A stretch of DNA of 64,000 bases from Clostridia bacterium. GTDB lineage: Bacteria > Bacillota > Clostridia > Christensenellales > Borkfalkiaceae. Of the stretch, positions 44,178 through 52,104 are shown one piece after another. Each line of letters opens with the position of its first letter. Position 1 is the first letter of the stretch. Location: assembly GCA_017623605.1 (NCBI GenBank), contig JAGAOR010000015.1, positions 85,008 through 149,007 of the forward strand. Direction: 5' to 3'. The position numbers were made by a program, and so were the translations under genes. A model generated the notes under the pieces. That model searched no databases. It saw only the letters and a list, made by a program, of their open reading frames with translations, and was not told the DNA's origin.

Positions 44178-45773
44178 ATGCTCAAACTCCTTTTAAAAAA
44201 ACAGGCACTTGAAACGCTTGCCTTTTTCACGACGGGCGGAAGATACGGCTCGAACGGAAAAAAGCGTTCGCCGTTGTTTATCGTGGCGATCGCTCTGCTT
44301 CTTCTCTACGGCGTAGGCGCGACAGTGGCGCTAATGGGCTATCTTTCTTGGACACTTTGCGAAGCGTTCGTGCAAAGCGGACTAACGGGCGTTTATTTTG
44401 CAATGAACGCAACCATGGCTTGCGCACTTGCGCTCATCGGGAGTATGTTTTCGGCGAAATCGAAGCTGTTTGAAGCCAAGGACAACGACCTGCTTTTATC
44501 TATGCCTTTCCCGACGTGGACGATTTTATTTTCGAGAATGGCGGGCTTATACGGCATGGCGTTTTTGTTCTCGTCGATTGCGTTTATCCCCGCTTGCGTG
44601 GTATATTTTATCCAAACGGGGTTTGCGCTTTTGCCTGCGATTTTCTGCATTTTAAATTCGTTCGTTTTGCCCTTGCTTGCGCTTTCGATCAGTGCGCTGA
44701 TCGGTTGGGCACTTGCTATGATCGGCAATCGCGTTCGTTCGAAAAATCTCGTCACGACGATTCTGCTTCTTGCCTTTTTCACAGGCTACACTTTGCTTTA
44801 TAGCAAAATGGGGGAAGCGATCGAATTTATTTTAACGCACGGAAACGAAATCGGTGCGGCAATGCAAACGTGGTTGTTCCCGTTCTATCTGGCAGGCTTG
44901 GCTTGCAGCGGCAACGCGTTTGCGCTTTTGGGCACGATCGGCGTTTTCGGCGGCGTGTTTGCGCTCGTATATTGGCTGCTTTCCCGCGCTTTCTTGAAAA
45001 CGGTTACGACCCGTCGGGGCGGTGCAGGCAAAAAATATAAGGAAAAGAAAATCAAACGCTCGCCTGCGATTTTCGCGCTTGTGAAAAAAGAGCTGTTCCG
45101 TATGAAAAATCCTATGATTTTATTTAACACTGCGATCGGTTCTATGCTCTTTATCATTTTAATCATCTTCGCGTTGTTCAACGCCGAGCTCGTGAATATG
45201 ATCAACGCTTCGGGGGTTGACAAGGGCGAAATCGCGGTGATCGTTGCCGTGGTGCTCTCCTTTATCGCTTCGTCGAATATGATCACGGCTTCGTCGGTGT
45301 CGCTCGAAGGGGAGAATTTATGGATACTCAAAAGCGCACCCGTAAAAACGGAAGAAATTTTCGCCGCGAAGTTGCTTTTGCAAATCGCACTCACGTGTAT
45401 TCCCGCAACGATAGCAATCGTCGTCGTTTGCGCGCTACTTCAAATCCCGCCTTTGCTCTCCTTGCTCGTTTGGCTTTGCGTGAGCGTTACGGCTTGTCTT
45501 TGCGCGGTTTTGGGGCTGATTGTCAATCTGAAATTGCCTAACCTAACTTGGACGAGTGAAATTGCGGCGGTGAAACAAAGCCTTTCCGTGGTGGTTTCAA
45601 TGTTCACGAGTTGGGGAATTGCCGCGCTTTTGATTGCAGGGCATTTCACGATCGGCACACTTATGGGCGCACCGCTGTATTTGACCTTTGCGTTTGCGTT
45701 GTATGCGTCCGCTTGCGGATTTATGCTCGTTTGGCTTGGTACGCATGGGGTGAAAATTTTCGAACGTTTATAA
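44178..45773 (+). CDS. ABC transporter permease, multi-pass (EcsB/ABC-2-like)
   Basis: A 531-aa integral membrane protein with about twelve hydrophobic segments in two halves. A Lys/Arg-rich cytoplasmic loop between them contains GGAGKKYKEKKIKRSPAIF. It partners with the ATPase just upstream. The sequence resembles poorly studied clostridial ABC-2-type exporters, and no substrate can be named. Confidence 0.82.
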   Translation: MLKLLLKKQALETLAFFTTGGRYGSNGKKRSPLFIVAIALLLLYGVGATVALMGYLSWTLCEAFVQSGLTGVYFAMNATMACALALIGSMFSAKSKLFEAKDNDLLLSMPFPTWTILFSRMAGLYGMAFLFSSIAFIPACVVYFIQTGFALLPAIFCILNSFVLPLLALSISALIGWALAMIGNRVRSKNLVTTILLLAFFTGYTLLYSKMGEAIEFILTHGNEIGAAMQTWLFPFYLAGLACSGNAFALLGTIGVFGGVFALVYWLLSRAFLKTVTTRRGGAGKKYKEKKIKRSPAIFALVKKELFRMKNPMILFNTAIGSMLFIILIIFALFNAELVNMINASGVDKGEIAVIVAVVLSFIASSNMITASSVSLEGENLWILKSAPVKTEEIFAAKLLLQIALTCIPATIAIVVVCALLQIPPLLSLLVWLCVSVTACLCAVLGLIVNLKLPNLTWTSEIAAVKQSLSVVVSMFTSWGIAALLIAGHFTIGTLMGAPLYLTFAFALYASACGFMLVWLGTHGVKIFERL

Positions 45774-45800
45774 AAATTTGGAAAAAAGAGCGTAAATTGC

Positions 45801-45829
45801 TTGCAAAAAAATCGAAAAAAGGGTATCAT
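45801..45829 (+). promoter_or_regulatory. Sigma-A promoter of yajC
   Basis: TTGCAA (45801-45806), a 17-bp spacer and TATCAT (45824-45829). Confidence 0.65.
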
Positions 45830-45884
45830 ATATCTATACAATGAAAGGAACGCAGAAAAGCGTTCGTAAAAAGGAGATAGAAAT

Positions 45885-46322
45885 ATGTTGTGGAATGTAT
45901 TAAGCTCGGCAACGGGCACAACGAGCTCGGGCGCAGGCGCAGGTGGAAATCCTTGGAGTACTTGGCTTATGATCGGTATCTTGGTGGTGATCTTGGTGGT
46001 GTTTATGGTATATAACCGCCGCTCGCAAAAGAAAAGACAGGAAGAAACGATGAACACGCTCAACGCGATCAAGCCCGGCAATAAAGTGAAAACGATCGGC
46101 GGCATTTGCGGCGTGGTCGTTGAAGTTTGCGACGATAACACGTTCGTTTTGGAAACGGGTACGGAAAAGAGCGGTAAATCGTATATGAAATTCGATAAAC
46201 AAGCCGTATATCAAACGGATGCGGTTGCTCCCGTAGCAGCGCCCGTAGCAGCTCCCGAAGCTCCCGTGGAAGAAGCGAAAACGGAAGAAGAGCCCGCAAA
46301 AGAAGAAACGAAAGCAGAATAA
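45885..46322 (+). CDS. yajC: Preprotein translocase subunit YajC
   Basis: A 145-aa membrane protein with one N-terminal transmembrane segment (LMIGILVVILVVFMVYNRRSQKKRQEE). The typical YajC domain follows (LNAIKPGNKVKTIGGICGVV...DNTFVLETG). It has an unusual 40-residue C-terminal tail of Ala, Pro, Val, Glu and Lys (VAPVAAPVAAPEAP, then EE/KE repeats), longer than in Bacillus relatives. YajC accompanies SecDF in the Sec machinery, and secD/secF are 6 kb downstream. AAAAGGAG lies before the ATG. Confidence 0.92.
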   Translation: MLWNVLSSATGTTSSGAGAGGNPWSTWLMIGILVVILVVFMVYNRRSQKKRQEETMNTLNAIKPGNKVKTIGGICGVVVEVCDDNTFVLETGTEKSGKSYMKFDKQAVYQTDAVAPVAAPVAAPEAPVEEAKTEEEPAKEETKAE

Positions 46323-46345
46323 AAAAGAAAAACGTTCTAAATAAA

Positions 46346-46381
46346 AACCGCCTCCGCATACGATAAAGCGGAGGTGTTTTT
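46346..46381 (+). terminator. Terminator-like hairpin after yajC holding the next ribosome-binding site
   Basis: Stem CCTCCGC / GCGGAGG around ATACGATAAA, then TGTTTTTA. GGAGGTG in the 3' arm is the Shine-Dalgarno of the ATG at 46384. Confidence 0.75.
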
Positions 46382-46383
46382 AT

Positions 46384-46767
46384 ATGCAAAACGAATCGAC
46401 GGCGGGAAGCGTAATTTTCCGCATAATTAAGGGCGTAGGGCTTGCGCTTGCATTTTCCTTTCTCGCGGCGGTGGTGCTGGCGAACGTACTTCAATTTTCT
46501 CCCTTACCCGATAAGGTGATCTATCCCGTCAATCAAACGGTGAAGGTGGTTGCCGTAATCTTGGGCGCGCTCGTTTTCGTGCGAGGCGAAAAAGGACTTG
46601 TGCAAGGCGTGGCGATTGGCGCGTTATTCACCGCGCTTTCCTATCTCACGTTTTCCGCGCTTGGCGGCGATTTTTCGTTGTCGTGGACGATCTTTGCCGA
46701 GCTTGCGCTTTCTCTGTTTGCAGGGGCTGTGAGCGGGGCGATCGCCGTAAATTTGCGTAAGGATTAA
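46384..46767 (+). CDS. TIGR04086-family membrane protein
   Basis: A 127-aa protein with four predicted transmembrane helices. The pattern VKVVAVILGALVFVRGEKGLVQG and the closing glycine-rich segment SLFAGAVSGAIAVNLRKD match TIGR04086 (YrzE-like) proteins. These are often found next to yajC or the SCIFF gene in Clostridia, and their function is unknown. Translation should depend on opening the hairpin that hides its Shine-Dalgarno. Confidence 0.78.
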   Translation: MQNESTAGSVIFRIIKGVGLALAFSFLAAVVLANVLQFSPLPDKVIYPVNQTVKVVAVILGALVFVRGEKGLVQGVAIGALFTALSYLTFSALGGDFSLSWTIFAELALSLFAGAVSGAIAVNLRKD

Positions 46768-46776
46768 CGAATAGAG

Positions 46777-46822
46777 AAAAAAAATTTCAGCTCTGCCAGA
46801 AGACAGAGCTGAAATTTTTTTA
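46777..46822. terminator. Bidirectional terminator
   Basis: Perfect 14-bp stem AAATTTCAGCTCTG / CAGAGCTGAAATTT around CCAGAAGA with A and T tracts, between convergent genes. Confidence 0.92.
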
Positions 46823-46829
46823 TAAGTGT

Positions 46830-49094
46830 TTAAACTTCAAACGTAGTCGTCAAATCGTCCGCGTAAATTTCAATTTCGCCGTGCGCGGGAACGTACTTCA
46901 TATCTACGCCAACGTATGCGAATTGATCCATAGGAATCTCCAATTCCACCCGTAAGCTTTCCCCTTTTTTGATTGCCACGCGCTTGAACGCGACGAGCTT
47001 TTTAACGACGGCGGAAACGATCTTCGTACGCACGTTGTGGGCAAAGATCAACACGCTGTGCTCCGCATCGTAGTCGCCCGTATTCGAAACGGTAACGTTC
47101 ACCGTGCAAACGTCGCCTTCTCTTACCGCCTTTAAATCGTCGTATTTAAAAGTGGTGTAGGACAAGCCGTAGCCGAACGGAAGCAACGCCGTGGGTTCGG
47201 AGAATACATAATCTTTACCGGGTTTTTCGTAGCTGCCGTATTTTCTGTAAAGTCTGCCTTTCCCCAAAAGGTAATGGTTGTAATTGCAGGGGAGATGTCC
47301 CGTGGATCTGGGAAGCGAGAAGGGCAATCTGCCCGAGGGGATAATATCGCCTGCGAGCATTTCCGCAACTACAGGGTTGCCCTCGCACCCGACGCCGTAA
47401 GTCCAAAGCACTGCGTTGCAGTCGTTCAATTCGTCCGTAATTGCAAGGGGTTTCCCCGAATACACCAACAAAACGACGGGTTTTCCGAGTTTTTCAAGCT
47501 CTTTGAGCAATTTTCTTTGCGGGTGCAAAAGCTCCACGTAGTGCATATCCGCGCCCTCGCCGCTCGTGTGCGCCCAATCAAGCCCGTGTGTATCAGTGTC
47601 TTCTCTTTGTTCCTTGCCGCCGCCGTCGCCTCCGAACGCGCCGATCGAATTATGCCCGCCTGCAAACACGATCACGTCCGCATCCTTTGCGATCTCGATC
47701 GCTTGCGCCGCCATATCCTCGTCGTAGAGCGCGAAGCCGCAACCGCGCGCCCACTTCACGTTCTCCTCGCCGAATCTATCCTCCATTGCCTTTTTAAGAG
47801 GTAGAGCTTTGTTGGCTACGCAATCGACGTTCTTATCGGCGTCGCGATAAGCGTAGTAAGTATACGTGCCAAGCTGCGCGATTTCCGCGTTTGGACCGAT
47901 CAAAGCAATTTTTTGGCTGCCTTTGAGCGGTAACACGCCGTCGTTTTTCAAAAGCGTTAAACCCTTTTCGGCGATCTCTCTTGCAAGGGCGCGGTGTTCC
48001 TTCGTATACACCTTTTCCCGCCAATTCTTCTCGTCGCAATAGGGGTTTTCGAATAAACCGAGCTTAAATTTCATCGTCAAAACGTGGCGAAGGGGGGTAT
48101 CCAAACAGCTTTCGTCCATTTCACCCTTTTCGATTGCCTCTTGGAGAGTCGGACTATACGCGGCTCGTCCGCAAGCCTCTAAATCAATTTGATTTTCCAT
48201 AAACAGTTTGGAAAGCTCGAGCGGTGTATCCACGATGTTGCAACGACTGTACAAAAGTCCTGCCGCGCCGTAGTCGGTGATCACCATACCGTCGAAGCCG
48301 AGCTCCTTTCGAAGTACGTCCACGAGCCAATACCGATTGGCGTGCATAGGTAAGCCGTCCACCTCGTTATAATTCGGCATTGCACCGAGCGCGCCCGCTT
48401 TTACGCAAGCCGCAAAGGGCGGGAGCATAAATTCGCGAAGCTCGCGCTCGCCTAAATGCGCCGCCGACATATTCAAGCCGCTTTCAGGCGAACCGAAACC
48501 GATAAAGTGTTTCATTGTCGAGCCGATTCCGTTTTCCTGTAAGCCCTTTACCATTTCCGAGCACATTTTGGTAACGACGAGCGTATCCTCGCCGTAGCTT
48601 TCCTCGCATCTGCCCCAACGCGGCTCGCGGAGTATGTCGCAGTTGGGCGCGTACATTTGGTTAAAACCGCACGCTTTGGCTTCCTTTGCTTCTGCCGCCG
48701 CCATTTGATAGGCGTAATTTTCGTTAAAGGTAGCCGAGATGCAAGCGGGGGTAGGGAAGACCGTCATCATAGGCACAGCCCCGCCGTGCGTACCCTCCAC
48801 CGCGACCAAAAGGGGAATACCCAATCGCGTTTCGTTCACGCAATATTCCTGTAAACGGTTGACGATAGCGGGATCGAAGTTGCGATAGGTGTAAATGGAG
48901 CTGTGCATACGAGCGTTGCCCGCTTTCGTTTCCTCGTAGTATGTATCAAACGTAGATAAGCTTCCCGTGCAATGAAGCTGTTCTAATTTTTCTGTCAACG
49001 TCATTCGCGAGATTAAATCCTCCACCCGCTCTTCCACGGGCAAATTCGGATTTTTATATTTTATTTCATCCGCGCGTTGTCCTTGTTTTGCCAT
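46830..49094 (-). CDS. GH3 beta-glycosidase (beta-glucosidase/xylosidase)
   Basis: A 754-aa glycoside hydrolase family 3 enzyme. The nucleophile aspartate lies in GMVITDYGAAG, after the (alpha/beta)8 barrel motifs NPNLPVEERVEDLISRMTL and GSTMKHFIGFG. The second alpha/beta domain and the C-terminal fibronectin-III-like domain follow. There is no signal peptide, so it works on imported oligosaccharides. The start at 49094 has an AAGGAGA site. An AraC regulator gene is divergent from it. The GH10 enzyme elsewhere in the window suggests plant-cell-wall use, so xylosidase activity is plausible but unproven. Confidence 0.92.
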   Translation of the reverse strand: MAKQGQRADEIKYKNPNLPVEERVEDLISRMTLTEKLEQLHCTGSLSTFDTYYEETKAGNARMHSSIYTYRNFDPAIVNRLQEYCVNETRLGIPLLVAVEGTHGGAVPMMTVFPTPACISATFNENYAYQMAAAEAKEAKACGFNQMYAPNCDILREPRWGRCEESYGEDTLVVTKMCSEMVKGLQENGIGSTMKHFIGFGSPESGLNMSAAHLGERELREFMLPPFAACVKAGALGAMPNYNEVDGLPMHANRYWLVDVLRKELGFDGMVITDYGAAGLLYSRCNIVDTPLELSKLFMENQIDLEACGRAAYSPTLQEAIEKGEMDESCLDTPLRHVLTMKFKLGLFENPYCDEKNWREKVYTKEHRALAREIAEKGLTLLKNDGVLPLKGSQKIALIGPNAEIAQLGTYTYYAYRDADKNVDCVANKALPLKKAMEDRFGEENVKWARGCGFALYDEDMAAQAIEIAKDADVIVFAGGHNSIGAFGGDGGGKEQREDTDTHGLDWAHTSGEGADMHYVELLHPQRKLLKELEKLGKPVVLLVYSGKPLAITDELNDCNAVLWTYGVGCEGNPVVAEMLAGDIIPSGRLPFSLPRSTGHLPCNYNHYLLGKGRLYRKYGSYEKPGKDYVFSEPTALLPFGYGLSYTTFKYDDLKAVREGDVCTVNVTVSNTGDYDAEHSVLIFAHNVRTKIVSAVVKKLVAFKRVAIKKGESLRVELEIPMDQFAYVGVDMKYVPAHGEIEIYADDLTTTFEV

Positions 49095-49135
49095 AATTTT
49101 AAAAAATCTCCTTGATTTATTTGACACAATTTTAT

Positions 49136-49176
49136 TGGTATGTTATTATTATACCATAAAAGTAGAATTTAAACAA
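49136..49176 (-). promoter_or_regulatory. Promoter of the GH3 gene with a candidate operator
   Basis: Minus strand TTGTTT (49176-49171), a 17-bp spacer and TATAAT (49153-49148). An inverted repeat TGGTAT-N9-ATACCA (49136-49156) covers the -10 and start site and could bind the divergent AraC protein. Confidence 0.6.
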
Positions 49177-49238
49177 TAGCAAATTCAACTTTTTTTAGGC
49201 GATTTATAGCATAAAATAACTTTTTTTGAGGGGTTTGT

Positions 49239-49976
49239 ATGAAATTAACGCTTTATCGGCATCACGGTAAGAATGAAAGGTTTAAGGATCTATGGAGAAA
49301 CAGAATACCCTTTCACGAGCTGATCATTTGCTTGCAGGGCGACGTAATTTACAACATAAACGGTGAAAAGGTGCGGCTGCAAGATAAAGATATGCTCTAC
49401 GTGCCTATGGGCGCGATAAGGTCGAGAAAAGGCACGAAGGAGCAGGTCGATTATATCAGTATCCATTTTTTAACGGACGATCCGCCCGCTTTGCCCGTAA
49501 AAATACCGCAAGGCGTGTGCTCGTGTGTGTCCGCCTTGATTATGAGCGCAGATCAGATTTGGCACGAATTTTTCCCGAACGCCGAGCCGATGATCGAGAA
49601 GATCGTGGAATGTATTTTGAAATATACGCAGTCGCGCTTGGAGGGGGAGCAGGTTTCGCCGCTCGTGCAGGATTTGAAGCGGTTTATGCTTAAAAATTTG
49701 AGTAGCAAGCTCAAGGTGGAGGATATAGCCTCGCAGGTCTTGCTTTCCTCTTCCTATTGCAACGCCGTTTTCAAAAAGGAAATGGGAATGCCGCTTATGC
49801 AATACCTTATGAAAATACGTTTAGAGGAAGCGAAATTACAGCTCCTCGCGAACGAATATACCCTCAAAGAAATTTCCGAGAACGTCGGTTTCGACGATTA
49901 TAACCTGTTTGCGCGCGCCTTCAAAAAACATTTAGGCATAACGCCGCTGGAATATAGAAACCTTTTCGTTCTCTAA
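49239..49976 (+). CDS. AraC-family transcriptional regulator
   Basis: A 245-aa regulator. The N-terminal 130 residues have the beta-rich cupin pattern for sugar sensing (FHELIICLQGDVIYNINGEKV). The C-terminal part has both helix-turn-helix motifs: LKVEDIASQVLLSSSYCNAVFK and YTLKEISENVGFDDYNLFARAFKKHLG in pieces, ending in the typical TPLEYR. Divergent placement suggests it controls the GH3 gene. The GAGGGG site precedes the ATG. Confidence 0.9.
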   Translation: MKLTLYRHHGKNERFKDLWRNRIPFHELIICLQGDVIYNINGEKVRLQDKDMLYVPMGAIRSRKGTKEQVDYISIHFLTDDPPALPVKIPQGVCSCVSALIMSADQIWHEFFPNAEPMIEKIVECILKYTQSRLEGEQVSPLVQDLKRFMLKNLSSKLKVEDIASQVLLSSSYCNAVFKKEMGMPLMQYLMKIRLEEAKLQLLANEYTLKEISENVGFDDYNLFARAFKKHLGITPLEYRNLFVL

Positions 49977-49984
49977 CTAGTAAA

Positions 49985-50028
49985 CGAAATCCCGTTAAGT
50001 CCTTTCGGCTCGACGGGATTGATTTTTT
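49985..50028 (+). terminator. Terminator of the AraC gene
   Basis: Stem AAATCCCGT / ACGGGATT with a CTTTCGGC-containing loop, followed by GATTTTTT. Confidence 0.8.
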
Positions 50029-50062
50029 CCTATAAAAAGTCTTGGAAAGGCTTGTAAACCGC

Positions 50063-50091
50063 TTGCATTTTTATCGAAAGTATATTATAAT
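50063..50091 (+). promoter_or_regulatory. Sigma-A promoter that starts at copy 2 of the 281-bp element
   Basis: TTGCAT (50063-50068), a 17-bp spacer and TATAAT (50086-50091). The expected start of transcription, about seven bases downstream, coincides with the first base of the element (50099). It probably serves the SCIFF operon. Confidence 0.7.
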
Positions 50092-50098
50092 AATAACG

Positions 50099-50379
50099 TA
50101 GCCTGACGAGAGCTGAACCGCAACAAGCTTGAAAAGCGTCTTTTTTGCTCTTTTCGCCACGCTTGCGTTTGGAATATGTTCAATATGCCCGCGCGCAATC
50201 TTGACAAAAACCGCTAAAAAATACGTCTTTTCAGGTGCGAAGCAGTTTTCACAAGCAAAAAAATAGGATAGACAAGGAAATTGAGCGCGATCATACCGAT
50301 CGTATGATAAGTGAAATTGACGAAGTATAGGCATTTTTTTGCCGTGAAAACCTTGTCGGGTTCAACTCTCGCCAGGCTA
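50099..50379 (+). other. 281-bp structured element, copy 2, in the leader of scfA
   Basis: Same length as copy 1 with 29 base differences and no gaps. Helices P1-P5 are kept. In P4, CAAAAAAAC/GTTTTTTTG of copy 1 becomes CAAAAAAAT/ATTTTTTTG, a paired change. In P3, TTGTGC/GCACAA becomes TTGCGT/GCGCAA, giving one U-A to C-G swap and one G-U wobble. In P2, a C-G pair becomes U-G. The element lies between a promoter (50063-50091) and the scfA ribosome-binding site (near 50397). It makes up most of the 430-bp gap after the AraC gene. Confidence 0.75.
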
Positions 50380-50407
50380 AAAATCCAAAAACGGATAGGA
50401 GGACGCT

Positions 50408-50560
50408 ATGATTAAGACGATTGCAAAGCCCGCAGAAAAGAAAGTAACGGCTTGCGGCGAATGCAGAAGCACCTGTCAATCGGCTTGCAAAACGAGCTGC
50501 ACGGTAGGGAACCAATCCTGCGAAAGAATCACGCGCGAAGAAAAAATCGAGCGCAAATAA
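50408..50560 (+). CDS. scfA: SCIFF peptide precursor (six cysteines in forty-five residues)
   Basis: A 50-aa precursor of the ribosomally made SCIFF peptide, nearly universal in Clostridia. Six cysteines lie at positions 16, 19, 23, 27, 31 and 38 in the pattern ACGECRSTCQSACKTSC then QSC, exactly the family spacing. The N-terminal MIKTIAKPAEKK acts as leader. The radical-SAM enzyme encoded 78 bases downstream forms thioether links between cysteines and neighbouring residues. The final function of the peptide is unknown. AGGAGGA precedes the ATG. The mRNA leader contains copy 2 of the 281-bp element. Confidence 0.93.
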   Translation: MIKTIAKPAEKKVTACGECRSTCQSACKTSCTVGNQSCERITREEKIERK

Positions 50561-50591
50561 GCTTCGGGTATAGCCCAATCTCGCAAAGAAC

Positions 50592-50620
50592 GGCGTGTGT
50601 ATTTATACGCGCCTTTTTTT
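50592..50620 (+). terminator. Attenuator-like terminator between scfA and its maturase
   Basis: Stem GGCGTGTG / TACGCGCC around TATTTA with G-U pairs, followed by seven T. It would let the short precursor be made in excess over the maturase. Confidence 0.75.
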
Positions 50621-50637
50621 GCCGCAAGGAGTAAATT

Positions 50638-51978
50638 ATGATACACGTATTCAACTATAAAGACAAAAACTATATCTACGACGTAGGCAGCGGTTCGCTT
50701 CACGAATGCGATAAGCCCACCGCCGATTATTTAAAAGCCAAGGAGTTGGGCGAGGATATTGATATTACGTATCTCACCGACGAGCAGATCAAGGAAGCGA
50801 TAGAGGATTGCGAAGCGCTCAAAGAGGCGGGTTTACTGTTTAAGGACGAAGTCAAAACGTATCCTATGAAATCGAATGAAGTGAAAGCGCTTTGTATCCA
50901 TATCTGCCACGATTGCAATTTCCGTTGCCGCTATTGCTTTGCCGACGAGGGCGCGTACCATTCCAAGCGGGAGTCTATGACGTTTGAAACGGCGAAAGCG
51001 GCAGTCGATTTCCTCATTAAAAACAGTGGAAACAGAAAGGTTTTGGAAATGGACTTTTTTGGCGGCGAGCCGCTGATGAATCTTGGCGTACTCAAACAAA
51101 CGGTGTATTACGCGAAATCGGCGGGGGCGAAAGCAGGGAAGAGATTTCTGTTCACAACGACGACGAACGCGCTTCTTTTAAACGACGAAACGATCGAATT
51201 TTTCAACGAAGAAATGGAGAACGTGGTGCTTTCCCTCGACGGAAGAAAGGAGGTGCACGACGCGATCCGAAAATCGGTGAACGGCAAGGGCACGTTCGAT
51301 TTGATTATTGATAAAATCAAAAAATTCATTTCTCTTCGGGGGAATAAAAGCTACTACGTTCGCGGCACGTTCACAGCGAAAAACCTTGATTTTTCCAAGG
51401 ACGTACTTTTCATTGCCGATCAAGGCGTAGATTCTATTTCTATGGAGCCCGTAGTAACGGAGATCGACGATTTGCAGATCAAAGCGGAGCATCTGCCGCA
51501 AATTGAAAAGGAATACGAAAATCTTTGTGAGGCGTATTTAGAGCGCCGCGAAGCGGGTAAGGGCTTTAATTTCTTCCATTTTAATATTGATTTAGAGGGC
51601 GGACCTTGCCTTTCCAAGCGCGTTTCGGCGTGCGGAGCGGGGAACGAATATTTCTCGGTAACGCCGAACGGAGATTTGTATCCTTGCCACCAATTTGCAG
51701 GAGACGAAGCATTTCGTATGGGTAGCGTGTTCACGGGCATTGAGCGGGAGGATATACGCGAAAAATTCAAAAATTCCTGCTTGTTCACGCGTAAGAAATG
51801 CGAAAATTGCTTTGCGAAGTTTATCTGTTCTGGCGGGTGTAGCGCGAATAATTATCATTTCAACGGCGATATAGACGAGCCGTATGAAACGACGTGCGCA
51901 ATGATGAAAAAACGCGTAGAATGTGCTATGCACGTTTTAGCGAAGAAAAAAGTGGGAAATACCACGGAAAATTTATAA
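50638..51978 (+). CDS. scfB: SCIFF peptide radical-SAM maturase
   Basis: A 446-aa radical-SAM/SPASM enzyme (TIGR03974 type). An N-terminal PqqD-like peptide-binding region (residues 1-80) is followed by the radical-SAM cluster cysteines C93, C97 and C100 (CHDCNFRCRYCF). The C-terminal SPASM domain carries auxiliary-cluster cysteines (CGAGNEYFSVTPNGDLYPC, CENCFAKFICSGGC). It joins cysteine sulfur to partner residues in ScfA. GCAAGGAG lies before the ATG. It follows scfA and precedes secD, the typical clostridial context. Confidence 0.95.
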   Translation: MIHVFNYKDKNYIYDVGSGSLHECDKPTADYLKAKELGEDIDITYLTDEQIKEAIEDCEALKEAGLLFKDEVKTYPMKSNEVKALCIHICHDCNFRCRYCFADEGAYHSKRESMTFETAKAAVDFLIKNSGNRKVLEMDFFGGEPLMNLGVLKQTVYYAKSAGAKAGKRFLFTTTTNALLLNDETIEFFNEEMENVVLSLDGRKEVHDAIRKSVNGKGTFDLIIDKIKKFISLRGNKSYYVRGTFTAKNLDFSKDVLFIADQGVDSISMEPVVTEIDDLQIKAEHLPQIEKEYENLCEAYLERREAGKGFNFFHFNIDLEGGPCLSKRVSACGAGNEYFSVTPNGDLYPCHQFAGDEAFRMGSVFTGIEREDIREKFKNSCLFTRKKCENCFAKFICSGGCSANNYHFNGDIDEPYETTCAMMKKRVECAMHVLAKKKVGNTTENL

Positions 51979-52017
51979 AAAAGAACTAATTTTTTTTCAA
52001 TCCCCGCACGTTTGACT

Positions 52018-52047
52018 TGACGGCGGGGATAAAAATGAGTTATAATA
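52018..52047 (+). promoter_or_regulatory. Promoter of secD-secF
   Basis: TTGACG (52018-52023), an 18-bp spacer and TATAAT (52042-52047). The -35 lies inside an inverted repeat TCCCCGC / GCGGGGA (52001-52030). Confidence 0.6.
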
Positions 52048-52104
52048 AAGAGGTATCATTGTAAAATCGGACGAAAAAAATCCGAAATACACAGGAGGCA
52101 ACGA

